Source: Siderastrea siderea
Lineage: Eukaryota > Cnidaria > Anthozoa > Scleractinia > Rhizangiidae
Length of the DNA stretch: 64,000 bases
Direction of reading: 5' to 3'
NCBI GenBank assembly: GCA_964030785.1
Contig: OZ034967.1
Span: forward strand, 68,129,913-68,193,912
Positions 42,132 through 54,227 of the stretch are shown piece by piece. The translations under genes and the position numbers were made by a program. The stretch's first letter is position 1, and every line of letters begins with the position of its first letter. The notes under the pieces are model-generated. The model did not search any database and was not told where the DNA came from. It worked only from the letters and a program-made list of their open reading frames with translations.

Positions 42132-42901
42132 CCCGGCCTGGGTAATCGATAACAATTGTTATCGGAAAAACGTTCGATAAATCGATAACTATCGATACCA
42201 GTTACGTAAACGTTGTCGATTGTATCGATCAATCAATTAAAATCGATACTCACAACTCGTCTGGTAATCACTGTTGTTGATGTTATCGATCTTATCGATT
42301 TTATCGATGGATGTGGTGAATTTGTGGCTTCAATTTCGTTCTTAAAAGACCTGTAATCGCAGTAAAATGACTGCGGTGTCTTTGTTCACAAGTAAAACTG
42401 TATTTGTATTTCAGTAATTGTGATTTTTAATAAGCTGACTCACGAACGTCTATGCTGAAGTTCCCTATTTTCCATTGTTCGCGTTAAGACTTCAAATGCT
42501 TCGGTTGTTTTGTTTGACATGGAGGCATTACACATGCGTTTATCAAAGCGAATGTCATTGTTCCATTACAACGTTAGTCTGACATCAGTACTTACTGTTG
42601 TTTTATGAGCCTAGAAAAGATATAGAAGCGTTATCGTATAGCAATAAAATTTACAAACTGGTTATAGAAGTTATCGTTATTATTAAAGTTTACATATTGT
42701 GATATTTCGACATAACAAATGTTACCGATAAAATCGATAATTTTCGATAAAATCGATAAAAGTAATTGAAAAATCTATAAATATCGATTTCTCAAGCAAA
42801 TCCGTTTATCGGTTTTTATCGATTTCCGATACTATTAACTCATTTCATTGATTGTTATCGAATGTTATCTACTATCGATTTTATCCATTGCCCAGGCCGG
42901 G
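42132..42901. mobile_element. 770-bp inverted-repeat element full of ATCGAT motifs
   Basis: The ends are CCCGGCCTGGG and its complement, extended imperfectly by TATCGAT-rich sequence (42,132-42,190 and 42,845-42,901). Dozens of CGATA/TATCG words occur at both ends and around 42,720-42,830. No gene is present. It replaced the expected start of a GPCR copy. Confidence 0.75.
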
Positions 42902-42920
42902 ATATGCAGCCCCTGGATAT

Positions 42921-42952
42921 TAGCCTGCGTGCAGACGTCTGCCCGCAGGCTA
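42921..42952. mobile_element. 32-bp palindromic insert with 8-bp target duplication
   Basis: TAGCCTGCG... to ...CGCAGGCTA is a near-perfect palindrome. CTGGATAT occurs directly on both sides (42913-42920, 42953-42960). It looks like an extremely reduced hAT-type element. Confidence 0.65.
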
Positions 42953-42960
42953 CTGGATAT

Positions 42961-44074
42961 TATTATTCAACAAATTGTCACTATGCCCATATATGGTAAG
43001 GAAGCCCTCAATATCTGTCATCCTACATGACAGATATCCTGCGATATACGTAAATGACCATATTTGGAAGTGCATTGCAGATTTTCTTTCATTCCTTGTT
43101 TGGCGGCCATTTTGAAAAGCGAGGCAGTTTTAGCAGTGTTCTCCGTTAATTTTAACTCTCTGGAAGAAACTTTCCACGATTAAATGCTCTCAAAATGTCA
43201 ACAAGTGTTTGCTTCAGCTCACAAAGATATCCAGAGGTTGACTTGGAATTTTCATAGTGAGAACTCAAAAAAAGAAAATGCTGTTGCGAACGAAGCAGAA
43301 CACTTGCTCACGGAAAGTTGTAAAGACTAAGTTGAAAAGATTTTAATTCACAGGAAGAGGACTTATTCTCGGTAAGGTAGCAATATTTTTTTTTGCTTTG
43401 TCTTGTCATTTCCAAACATGAGTTTGTAAATAAGCTTAAGTCTTTTTAAGTGAACGGCAGTAAACTTCGATTTCTTGAAGTTCTGTTTTGATTTTTATTA
43501 AGCTTTATGTGTTGCTAGCTTTTAGAGTTTTTATCATAGAGCCGTAGTTTTTCTCGTTCTGAAAATGGTAGTCGATGGGAATTTGTTGAATAATAAAACA
43601 ATTATCCTGCTCAATCTTGCGGAATATCCCCTACGCCTCGTCGGCTAAGTATCAGGTGATATTCCGCGCGATTTCGCAGGATAATTGTTAATTAGGAGGG
43701 CGCTCTGATTGGCATCTTACTGATAGGCTATCAGCTGTTATTATATAGATAGTCCCTGGATAGTAACAAACGCTCGCTTTGATTCCTCCGAGTAGAGAAG
43801 TTGGGCAAAAAGTTTGCGGAATACATGCTTTTTTACACAATTTTATTGGGTAAGTAAGTAACATTTCTGTTGATCTATGGATTGTCTTCATAACTAAAGA
43901 ACATTATTCTACTCAACGTTTCGTAGCAGCACGAGGCAACATAGTGGTTTGACAAACCACACGATGCTTTTAAAACCCAAAATTTTTCAATTTAATACAA
44001 GACATCTTTCGGACGAAACATCATCCATCATCCGTTATAGAAAACTGGATCATGGTATAATGCAATTCTAGAGT
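42961..44074. other. Spacer containing a small hairpin element, no gene
   Basis: At 43,598-43,689, ACAATTATCCTGC is mirrored by GCAGGATAATTGT, with inner GGAATATC/GATATTCC arms. Otherwise nothing recognised. Confidence 0.5.
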
Positions 44075-44436
44075 TTTGATTGGCTCAGCAGCCATGGTAT
44101 CTGAGCTACTATACCATGCTCTCCAAATACGGTCAATGAACACTCAACAACACTGAAAGACATTTCCCCGCGAGCAACCTGGCGAGAAAAATGGACGGCA
44201 AAAATCACTTTGCAGCGAAGTTGAATTAACCAGAAATTGCAACTGAACGTCACTGAGACACAAATCAAAATTGTTTGGAGTGCTTGATTTCTTAGAACGA
44301 TAAGAAATTGTAGAAATAGAAATTTGTTAAGCATTTAGCGTTGTGTTCACAATTTCTTTCGTCGTCACGTCGATCATTAAAATCTTGCAAACAGTAGGTT
44401 TTATACGCAAGGCTTTCGACGAAATATCAAGGCAAG
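44075..44436 (+). repeat. Dispersed repeat, copy 1
   Basis: It shares blocks (ATTGGCTCA, CGGTCAATGA, CTTTGCAGCG, TTTTATACG-AAGGCTTTCGAC) with 45,483-45,836 in the same orientation. Confidence 0.6.
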
Positions 44437-45482
44437 ACGTAAAGCCAAAACACAGAAAAATGCCAGAGAAGCATTTAATAAAAATTGTCACACTTTTATG
44501 GCGAGTCAGTACAAAAATCATGAAGTAATCTATAAGCTTAATAAAACAAGCACTGAACAAGCTACCTACCAGAAAGGGCAACCTTTTTCTGGTTATATCA
44601 GGCAAAATTGACACTGGTTTACCTGCACTCGTTGTAGCTCTGTTTTCCAGCCGCTCGAAATGTTCAGATACAAATCGGATGCCATGTAAGATAAGTTGAA
44701 TCGCTTTCTCGGGTGTTAGAGTGTTGTTTTTACCATTCCGTCCGCGGCCTCTAAACTGACCGACAACTGCGTTTTCTGGATGTTCCTCACCTCCGTAGCC
44801 TTGCTTCAGTGAGCTGCATAGAAATTATCGTTCAAGTTAAAATATTAATTCTGTCTTCAGTTCGATCAAACAAGCACATGATGGCTAAGTTGTGCGAACT
44901 GATTACAAACTTGTTCAGCTTCATTTCAACTCCAGCATCTACAACGAAGAGATCGTAAAGTTCAATTCTCTTTGAACGATGATTATAACAATTTTTTCAG
45001 GAAAAATCAATCGCGTACCACATTTCAAAGCCAATAATTGGAAGACTTTTTCCCAAAACTTGTGCTCGTAAGTTCACTTCAGAACAGTTTCGTTGATTCA
45101 TTCAGCAGGAAACGCTGCAACACTTCCCAAGGTTTTGGCGCCTTTTTCGTTCAGTTATGCGATCGATGCTTGTTCCCTTTTATCTTTTCTTTTTCTCTCT
45201 CTTTTTTTCTCTTTCTTGATTGTATAGTAAATGATTATAACCAACTTGGCGCTACGCCCCTCGTTGGTTATCCAGCATTTGATATCCAGCGTGCCCTCGT
45301 AGAATAATTGTTAATTTTCCGCTTAGTATTATGAGCTCATAGCCACCCCGATTGCTTAGTGAGTCAGTTCATATGTCAGAATTAAAAAAAAAAACAGCTT
45401 TGTACGTAACTCCCGCATAAGACCGCAACTTTGTCAACAATATTGTTCATTAGCTCGGAGTAGGGGTACTGGATTTCCTTTT
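44437..45482. other. Spacer between two repeat copies, no gene
   Basis: AT-rich; only short frames; nothing recognised. Confidence 0.4.
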
Positions 45483-45836
45483 TCATTGGCTCAACGAAGA
45501 CAGGTTTTGTGCTAAGAACGCCGCCGCGCACAACCAAATATGGTCAATGAGACCGTCAACAACAAAGCTGAAAGGTTTTCTCCTCGAGCAACTCGGCGGG
45601 AGAAAAAATCTCTTTGCAGCGGAGTTATCCTTATTACGCATTACAAAACCGTCACTGGGATACAAATACAAATTGTCCTAGTATTTGATTTCTAGGGATG
45701 GACAAGGAACTGTGTTGAAAAAGAAATTGAAGGCTATTAACTTAAATTTTGGGGTTTTGTTTAGCGTCACACCCACTAAAATTTCACAAACAATAGATTT
45801 TATACGGAAGGCTTTCGACACCGAAATATCAAACAA
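45483..45836 (+). repeat. Dispersed repeat, copy 2
   Basis: Direct-orientation homologue of 44,075-44,436, diverged. Confidence 0.6.
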
Positions 45837-47017
45837 GGTATGTTACAGCCGCATAAATATTACTTTGTTCAGATCAAATTCTGTCAAGTTAGCTCGAGCA
45901 AACGAGCACATGAGTTGAGTGAACCGATTATAAATTATTACCGATTACATCATTGCGCGCAACGTTTGGGACCGGCCGGGGTAACCACAGCGAGTAACAT
46001 CGTGCACAACTTCTGATGCAATATGTCACGCAACCTTGCACACGCGATTTTTTTTCGCAACCAAAACAAACATGGCGTCGGTAGCCACGAAACAGAAAGC
46101 TGCCGCAATTATCGTTTTGTTGCTCTTGAATGAAAACAAACAAATAAACGAACAAACAAACCAACAAACAAACCAGAAATTGTTGTGTTTGGGTGAAGGA
46201 GTGGGTTGCAAAAAAGGGTACATTCAGGGGGATTTGTAAAAGTTTGAGGGGTTTTTCTTCCTCAGTCGACCAAGGCATTCTTGATTCTTCTTTTTTCTCT
46301 TTCTACTTTTTCTATTTTTCTTTCTTGATTTTAGTATACGAGTTATTGATTGAATTTTAAGGAAACAATTACTGTACTAAGAAAAAGCTCAAAGGTAGAC
46401 AAGGTTTAGGGTAAATCTAATACGCATACAAGTCTAAATCACGTTTCTGCTGCATTAAAATGTCACTTATGCTACTAGACCGCTTTTAGCAGGGTCTGTC
46501 CACTTCATGAGTTCTAGTTTCGAGTCCGAGTTTCGAGTTAAAATATCGAGTTCGAGTTAGAATATCGAGTTACTACATGTACTTTTGCCCAGCAGTAATG
46601 CAAAGTAACAACACATGCTTTGGTCTTCAATCTAAGATGGCGGAAAGCCGCCGAAAAAATATCTTCAATTGGAATTAAATTTACATAACAATTCCTTGTC
46701 GTTTGGTATTTATCTTCTGTTATTTCGTCTCGAGAATGGTCTTGCTTCTAACATGGCCAATATTTGTGAGCGGTCCTTTTATTTAGGTCAGCGAGATCGG
46801 CGAAAAAGAACATGAGAATTTTCCATGTGTTCCTCGGTGAGTTGTTTCTGAATAATAAACAAATTTCCTCTGATGCTTTCAGCGCTTATTGCAATGGGTT
46901 TTACTGCTTTAATTTTGTCTTTTGCCACCTAGGACTTACACGGAGATAGTGGTTTTAAGCGATTCAGATGAAGACAATTATGAAGGAGAAAATGCCATAG
47001 ATAAACCGGTGGATAAC
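45837..47017. other. Spacer, nothing recognised
   Basis: It has a CAAACAAA-rich patch at 46,130-46,175 and short CGAGTT repeats at 46,520-46,570. Confidence 0.4.
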
Positions 47018-47220
47018 ATCTACATCTACATCTACACTTTATTTAGTCGGTAAAAAATCGCGAGATATCACACCAACTTTAAAAGTCTGAATAAAACTAA
47101 TACAATGGAATGTTAAAAGTAAATAAAACTAATACAGTAAAACTAATACAATGGAATATATAATAAAACAAATACAATGGAAAATTAAAAACTATTAACT
47201 AACTTAATCCCTTTGGGTTC
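47018..47220 (-). mobile_element. Possible LINE 3' end with (TAGATG)n tail
   Basis: On the minus strand ATAAAG is followed by TGTAGATGTAGATG, like the tail of the LINE at 8825, with AT-rich 3' UTR-like sequence before it. No coding part is seen. Confidence 0.35.
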
Positions 47221-48540
47221 TTAGTCCCGGGGGATAGGGGTACTCAGTAAAGTTTTATACGGGGAGGCTCCGCACGGAGGTTCAAACACACACCCTTTAA
47301 TATACTCATTTTTACCAAAATGGTACCCCTTTCATATACCTAAAGCAAAATTGTACCCATTTCGTATACCTCAAGGATAAGCCAAAACTATATAATTTCC
47401 TACAATTGCCACGTTTTTCTCGGACTTTCAGTCATTCTGATCAGTTGCTCAAAGTTTCTGCCAAAATTTGGCACCCTTTTAGCCACCATTTCTTCCACTT
47501 TGCAGCCGATTTTGTGAACCTTTCATATACAACACGTTCTAAAACATCTCCGGATATTCTAAAATGAAATCTACGGACAAATTCAGCCACTTCTCCTTCT
47601 TTTTGCCAAAGAAATACTGTAAATTGGGCAAAAAACTGGCTTTAAAGGCCGTTTTTGACGAGTTGTTTTAAATTATGACAAAAAAGACTCAACGTAACGT
47701 TTTTTTGCCGAAAACAATATGTTACGAAAACATTAAATATCAGCAAAACGGGACGATGTTGAGAATCTGTTTAGCAGCAAGTAAAAACAATGGTAAGAAT
47801 GGTCACTTTTTGCCAGATTCAAGTGGCAAAAATTGAGTAGATAAGTGATTTATTGCCAGACACAAAAATAAATGTCACAATTTGACAAGAAAATAAAAAA
47901 TTTGCCGAAACCATGAAAACATTCTTACATCCTTGACAAGAAAACGTTCGAAAGGGTATAGTTTTGCCGAAAATGACAACTTCGTGATAAAAAACGTTAA
48001 ATGAGAACATAATTGCCAAATGCAAACTGTCGACTGAAATTTCCATCGACATGTTACTGCTAAAAGTAAAATGTCGATGGAAATTTTCACCGACACTTTT
48101 CTGCTTCTTGTAAAAAGCCGACATTTTACATCCAGAAGCAAAAGGTCGATGGAATTTTCCACCGACATTTTTCTACGGAGTTCAAAATGTCGATGGAATT
48201 TTTCACCGACACTTTGTTACAAGGAGGAAAATGTCGACGAGAATTTCCATCGACATTTCACTAACGCACGCAGTTGCAAACTGTCGACGGAATTTTACAT
48301 CGACATTTCAGTGACAGAAAGAAAACGTCGATGGAAAATTCCGTCGACATTTTGAGACTTTTGGCAAAATGTAGAAAAAACTCTCCACCGCATGATGTCG
48401 ATACAAATTTCCATCGACGTGTCGCGTCTCATATTAGCGGAAAAAATCGGTGGATATACCTAAGGAACAAAAATAGTTCAATCAGTCATCAAAAGGAACA
48501 TGGACAGGAAAAATTATCTAACATTTAATCGAGCTAATTG
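47221..48540 (+). mobile_element. Non-autonomous element carrying a palindrome array, copy A
   Basis: The GC-rich left end (CCCGGGGGATAGGGGTACTC) is followed by blocks shared in opposite orientation with 57,120-57,900 (for example ACACGTTCTAAAACATCT at about 47,530), then the palindrome array. No coding frame is supported. Its right end is not clear. Confidence 0.55.
48024..48422. repeat. Array A: eight about 32-bp palindromes with unlike spacers
   Basis: Units start near 48,024, 48,068, 48,140, 48,184, 48,228, 48,277, 48,323 and 48,392. Consensus is about AAAATGTCGAYGGAA then the inverse half TTYCAYCGACATTTT. Spacers are 11 to 18 bases, or about 39 where a half unit is inserted, and differ from each other. 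It resembles a CRISPR-like spacing pattern but has no associated genes and lies in an animal genome. Confidence 0.85.
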
Positions 48541-50137
48541 CTGAACATACACAAGGAAATTTTCTGAAAGCTTATGGAAATCAGAGATCTTGCAGTGATA
48601 TTGAGATTCCATGACGGGCGTACAAAAAGTAACATTTACACAAGAATCTGACGAGATTTTACGAAAGAAAAAAAGAGAAACGCTCAGTATAGAGTATAGA
48701 GAGCTCTACTCTTCGTTCGTTAGTAGAATAAAAATTGTATAATTTGCAATTAACATTAGTTTTAGTTGGCTGGTTTCACTCCAACTTCTGATACGTATCT
48801 CGCAGGTATTTGTATGTTTCGTAAGGTAGCTTGTTTGTGTAAGTCAGTTAAAAATCCACAAGCAGTATACATTCGTTTGGTAACCTGTCTGTTCAAAGTT
48901 CTCTGTTTGACAGTTTCCAAGGCTTCCATTCCTTTTTCCAGCTTCCCCTCCAATATTTTACATCAAACGTGGAGTCGGCGCCTCTGCGTTCACTGACCTC
49001 ACCTTTCCTATTACAGGAAGATTCTTATAACCTTGAATGTTAATAGCTACAAATACATTTTCTCTCAATGCTCCCAGAAGGTTTTCCACTATATTGACGC
49101 GAGTAGCCAACGTTCGTGGATTCCTGTATAGACCAGAATATACCTAAAGATTAAGAATGAAAACACAGTTTAGCCTCGTTTTTGTACGTATAAATTGTAT
49201 TGAGAACAACCTGCCTGTTCACCGCAATTGTTTCACTTAAAAGTTCATGCACAATACATTAGTATCTACATTGTTATGAAACGTATTCTAGTTTTTGTAC
49301 TTAGGCAATTAACAAGTTGTAAGACAGCATGACCCAAGCTGTCATGTCACGCCATCAAATTTTCACTTTCATACAGAAGACTAATATTAGAGTTGATTCC
49401 ATCGTCGTGGCTCGCTGAAACCAACCTGCTGGGTATTTAGCTTATCTGAAACCTTGCACATAAGTCAGACGACCACATAGCGAATTCACGGCGGTCAGTA
49501 CAACAGGGGCACCCAACGAGTAAAATTTAGCAAAATACTTGAAATATCATTTTCTGCATTTTAAAATTGTTTCAGAGCTTTTTAAAGGCGTATTTGTGTA
49601 AGCTACAAATTGTTCTGTTCCGATTTCTGAGCCGAAAATTGAGGCCGTAGAACAGTTTAGGAAACAGAATCCCATCCGCCGAATTTCCGAGCTGCTGATG
49701 GCTCTCCGAAAATGCTAGCTGACCTTACTTTGCTAGCTGACCTAAATGCTAGCTGACTTTACTTTTAAACGACTTATTTGTCCCTCCCAAAAACAATAGA
49801 AACTAATAAGTCATCTTCTTACGAAAGTACGACGTGAAGTTTCGCCACAGGAATCTCTAGCTTTCACTGCAATTAACTTAGAAAACCTCAGGAGATTTTA
49901 GGCCTTCGGAACAGATATTCCCCGAAACGAACCGTTGGGTGAGTACAAAATGCAGACTGCAGATTTGGCATCGGGAATGCAGACCGGGGACGAAATGCAG
50001 GCTGCAGACTAGGTACAAAACGGCCTGCTGGTCTTAAACACGTGCATGCTTTCAGTGTTCACTGGTGCGAAAGAAAAATTGTATATGATATGATTTCAGT
50101 GACTTTGACGTGATAATTGTGTACTCATCCCACAGCC
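48541..50137. other. Spacer, no convincing gene
   Basis: A leftward 63-codon frame (48,762-48,953; ALETVKQRTLNRQVTKRMYT) looks coding-like but has no ATG and no clear splice signals. Degenerate CAGACTGCAGACT words occur at 49,945-50,020. Confidence 0.35.
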
Positions 50138-50460
50138 ATACGCTATGCGGTCAGTACAAAACGCAGACTGCAGACTAGGTACAAAATGCAGACTGGGTAC
50201 AAATTGCAGACTGCAGACTGCAGACTGCAGACTGAGTACAAAATGCAGACTAAGACCAAAACGGTATATTTAACTACAAACGATATAATTTCAATCAAAG
50301 AAAGAAAAAGCTCGGTCAATTGACTAGCCACCGATCACATGCGAGATAATTTTGAGAGATAAAACCACAGGAAAGTAAACAAACGGTCAATCATGAAACC
50401 ACAGGTTGCTTTTCCTTGCAAAAATTCGACCTATCGTCCTTTTGGCTATCTTTACTTCTA

Positions 50461-50843
50461 GGGGACTCGCGCTACACAGGCTACATAGGAAAAAAAACAG
50501 TGAAAAACTGTTTGAATGCACGCGCAAAAATGACGAGTGACAAATTTGATGACGAGCGTTTATTAGCGGAAAAACAAATGAAAACAAAATGAAAAACGGT
50601 TAAACACTCATCTACAGTATTTAGGGTTAAGCACTGATCGATAGTGATTAGGCCTAAGAACTCATCTATACTTCTGTTTAGAGTTAAGCAGTGATTCTAC
50701 GACGGTTAGCTTTGTTATTGTTGAGTTTAGTTATTTCTAAACTTTGTACAATTAATTGAATTCGTCATGTTTGCGAGTGAATTAAATTCGTCATTTTTGC
50801 GCGTGCATTCAGACAATTTTTTCTCTATATAGCGCGAGTCCCC
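50461..50843. mobile_element. Nested TA-flanked MITE, 383 bp
   Basis: Ends are GGGGACTCGCGCTA and its complement TAGCGCGAGTCCCC. Inner arms share AATGCACGCGCAAAAATGACGA with the complement. TA flanks both sides (50459-50460, 50844-50845). It is inserted in the left arm of the 2-kb foldback. Confidence 0.75.
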
Positions 50844-50846
50844 TAA

Positions 50847-51057
50847 GGCCCAGTTCAGACGCCGTACCTCTCATGTGCCGTACCAAGTAGTACGTAGTTT
50901 TTTGGCAGCTGTACGGTGTCCAAATGAGTTTTTTTTGACAGATTTCAATTAGGCAAGCCAAAATCTCAGGGTACGGCAAAGCTTGCCGCTTAATACGACC
51001 TAGGAGCGAAAATGTATTTGGTACGGCACATGAGAGGTACGGCGTCTGAACTGGGCC
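50847..51057. mobile_element. Nested PIF/Harbinger-like MITE, 211 bp, perfect 38-bp inverted repeats
   Basis: GGCCCAGTTCAGACGCCGTA begins a 38-base arm (50847-50884) repeated exactly in inverted form at 51020-51057. TAA occurs on both sides (50844-50846, 51058-51060). It abuts the end of the TA-flanked MITE. Confidence 0.85.
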
Positions 51058-52123
51058 TAAAAGTAACGAAAGCCGTCCTTTTTTATTTTTGTATCGGCAT
51101 TAACATTTTTATTTTGTTGTTATTTTTTTCTAACATGCAGTGGAACGGAAGGGGCCAGAGCTTTATACTTTCACTACCACAATGGCACTCGTGCGGGTGC
51201 GAATCGGTCAAAAAAGGGTAAACTTCTAATGAAAGAAAAAAACAGGGTGGCAGGGAATTTAGTTATTTATTGCTTGAAAACAAGAACTGCCACTTCATCA
51301 AACACATAGTATGTTTTCAATTTTTAACTAGCCCCATGTCACGCAGTCGCCTTTCCTTTCTATCCGCCGAAATTCTCATTGTTCATAGAGGTCAAAGCAC
51401 ACGAGACTCGATTAAGTTGTTCCAGTATTAAAAACTGAAAAAAAAAAAACAGTCACCTCAATAGCAACCGAAGGACCAACGCATTATATTTATTGATGAT
51501 TATAAGCGGTACTTATTGAGGTTCGTGTACTCTTTTAGTAGTGCAAATTTCCGCGGATAGGTGAACTCGGAAAGGTGACTGCGTACGTAACAAGGCGCAA
51601 GAAAAATTAAAAATATATATAGTGTTTGATTATTAAGTGACAGTTCTTTTTTTAACAATAAATAAATTCACTGCCACCCTGCATTTTAAAGTAAAAAAAT
51701 CTGTGTGTGCGCCCCACGATGCCTGCCATCGTGGTAGTCTGAACTATTAAAGCTCTGGCCTCTTCAATACCACTGCATGTTCGAAAAAAATAACAACAAA
51801 ATAAAAATGTTAATGGATACAAAAATAAAAAAAGGACGATAGGACGAATTTTTTGCAAGGAAAAGCGAACTGTGGTTTCGTGATCGACCGTTTGTTTACT
51901 TTCTTGTTGTTTTATCTCGCATCTGATCGGTGGCTAGTCAATTGACCGAGCTTTTTCTTTCTTTGATTGAAATTCTATCGTTTATAGTTAAATATACCGT
52001 TTTGGTCTTAGTCTGCATTTTGTACTCAGTCTGCAGTCTGCAGTCTGCAATTTGTACCCAGTCTGCATTTTGTACAGAGTCTGCAGTCTGCAGTCTGCGT
52101 TTTGTACTGACCGATACGCTATG

Positions 52124-54227
52124 GGCATTAGTCACAGCGAATATTAAAAGCCAACACAGACCTCAAGATCTTCAAGGGCCTCCGTGAACAAAATCAAGTT
52201 CATTATCCCCATAACCATCCCTAGATAGTAGTCTACAGTGAGTAGATAGTAGTCTATGGTGACTTCTGTTTCCGCCTTGAGTCACTCAGTTTGAATTTTT
52301 TTAAACCGAAAATGGCGCGCTATCATTTACCGTTAGTGTGCACAAACCTTATATCAGAGAAAAATTCCTCCATCCTTGAGGCCTAGTACTGACTAGATTA
52401 AAAATTGTCTTTTGCTTTTCATAGCAAGTTAGAACAAAACGAAAGCTCAGTGAAAGCTTACCTTGAGCACAGTGTACCAGCATCAAAGGCCCTCGAGTAT
52501 AATGCCCTCGAGTATAATGCGGGTTGCCAGTCGATTTTGTAATGGCATTTTGCTGAAGAACAGTCTGAATAACGTCAGACTATTCAGCCGTTTTTATACA
52601 CCGAAGCCACACATGAATCCTGAGTAGCGTTTCCACCGCAGAAACCGTTGCCATTTCTTCAAGAACCGAACAGACATCACACTACAATACACCTTTTGAT
52701 GAATAATACGAGCCAATTCGCACAACACGAGGTCAACTGAATAGCCGTGGTTATAGCGGTTACGCTAACGGAGCACGTGATTGACTTGTCATGCACGCAA
52801 TCAGTTCAAATTAACTAAAATGATTTTTTCTCACTTTTAGTTGTCTCGTGTACGAAGTTAAGCGCTTTTTTTGTCTACATAAGTCTAGTAATATCCTTTT
52901 ACATCAAAAATGAGAAGGAAAAAGAACTGTTACATCAGAGTTACATGACCTTGCGTGACACGTTAATTGACACTTTGGTGGAAGAAACATCCGGCGAGAC
53001 ATTTTCGGCGGTCACTGTTTTTGAAATCGTTGAATCAATCTGAGCGTACAAAGGCCATTCATTCAGTCTTACAGGATGCCATTATCACACGTATTTATCC
53101 CAGTTACCTACACTAAAACTTGAACATCTGAAAACTTCAGCAGAACGGTGTTTCCTAAAACAGCAGAAGTGAATCATAGCTTGGAAGAATATTTGAATTG
53201 TGGACGTAGTCACAGACTGGGAACAATTCAACGGCTGGCACAAAAGACAATGGTTGAGCTCCCTCAGGGATAAAAATGGTATGTACGTTTTCTTCTCAAA
53301 CAGAAAGAATAATTGCTTTTGGTTGGGTAAAACAAAGGGAAAAATAACAGATAAATGTGTAACGTTTTTAACCCAAACAACAAAAAAAAACTGAATAACT
53401 GCGAACCTCCGATAAATCAACGTCTCCTTCTCTGCATCGTTCATTAGAGTATTAAATTTTACCACGCGATCAAGCACGATGGCTCAAACTTCTGCCCTTT
53501 ACGGTTGGAATTATCGAGGATTTTGCTGTAGTGCGAGTTGAATTTCTCCTTGCATACTTCAATTTAAGCTTAACTTTTATTTTTTCTTTATTTAAAGGAA
53601 CGAAGGAAACAAAGTTTATGTTTCCCATAAACAAAGCGGGCCTTTCATCGGTCAGAGGCAACTCACAGGAAGCAAGAAAGGCTTTAAAATCATTTTAGAG
53701 GTAGGAGTAACGAATATTCATGTTGACATAGAGAGGAAAATTTCCTTTCTGCTCAGAATTTACCTACAGGGTAGACTGGGTATTCTTGATCTGGTCCGAT
53801 TAATAAAATGGTTCAGATGTAAAACGTCACTCAAAGATATGTTTGCCATTAAGCATTATGTACAGTCTGTACAGTTGATTCTCGATAATCAAACACTCAG
53901 TAACTCAATGCTCGCGCTTACTTGAACCAATTTTTCCTCAGGATTTACTCCGTGAATTTACTTTTATTTTGCCCTCGATAACGTAAACCCGCATTAACTA
54001 GTAGTAAATCCGTTTTCCTTTCAGGTAGTTTTCTTACTAATTTTAATCTCGATAATTCGAACCTTATTTGACGACTGTGCTATCAACATTAATCGTCTAA
54101 CAGGCGTGTATTAAGTATTAAAAGTTACTACAACTAGTTGTCTCAAAAGCAAGCTTTGGTAATTGTTGCATTCACGAATAGGCCAAAGAAAGGTAGGAAG
54201 GATTAATCAAGTTAAAATTAACATTTA
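52124..54227. other. Spacer, no supported gene
   Basis: It holds short tandem words (CCCTCGAGTATAATG twice at about 52,490-52,520; AGATAGTAGTCTA twice at about 52,225-52,255) and short frames only. Confidence 0.4.

Larger units (their letters stand above)
50148..52113. mobile_element. 2-kb foldback element with 10-bp target duplication (Mutator-like)
   Basis: Ends are CGGTCAGTAC and its complement. ATACGCTATG is duplicated exactly at 50138-50147 and 52114-52123. The arms (50,148-50,458 continued at 51,061-51,190; 51,690-52,113) are inverted copies. Near each end are repeated CAGACTGCAGACTG words. Long inverted arms and a 10-base duplication fit MULE-type elements. Two further MITEs interrupt the left arm. 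Confidence 0.8.

Noticed and set aside
48024..48422. True CRISPR array
   Set aside because: The context is an animal genome, there are no cas genes, units vary in sequence, spacers are only 11 to 18 bases, and a second array lies in another copy of the same transposon-like element.
48071..48528. Repetitive protein encoded by the palindrome array
   Set aside because: The frame is a by-product of the 43- to 49-bp repeats, which do not keep phase; no start context or domain.
48762..48953. Host exon on the minus strand
   Set aside because: Amino-acid composition looks plausible, but there is no ATG, no convincing splice acceptor and no recognised domain; kept only as a note in the spacer entry.
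50117..50331. Gln/Thr-rich peptide frame at the foldback end
   Set aside because: It arises from CAGACTGCAGACT repeats in the terminal region, mirrored at 51,930-52,187.
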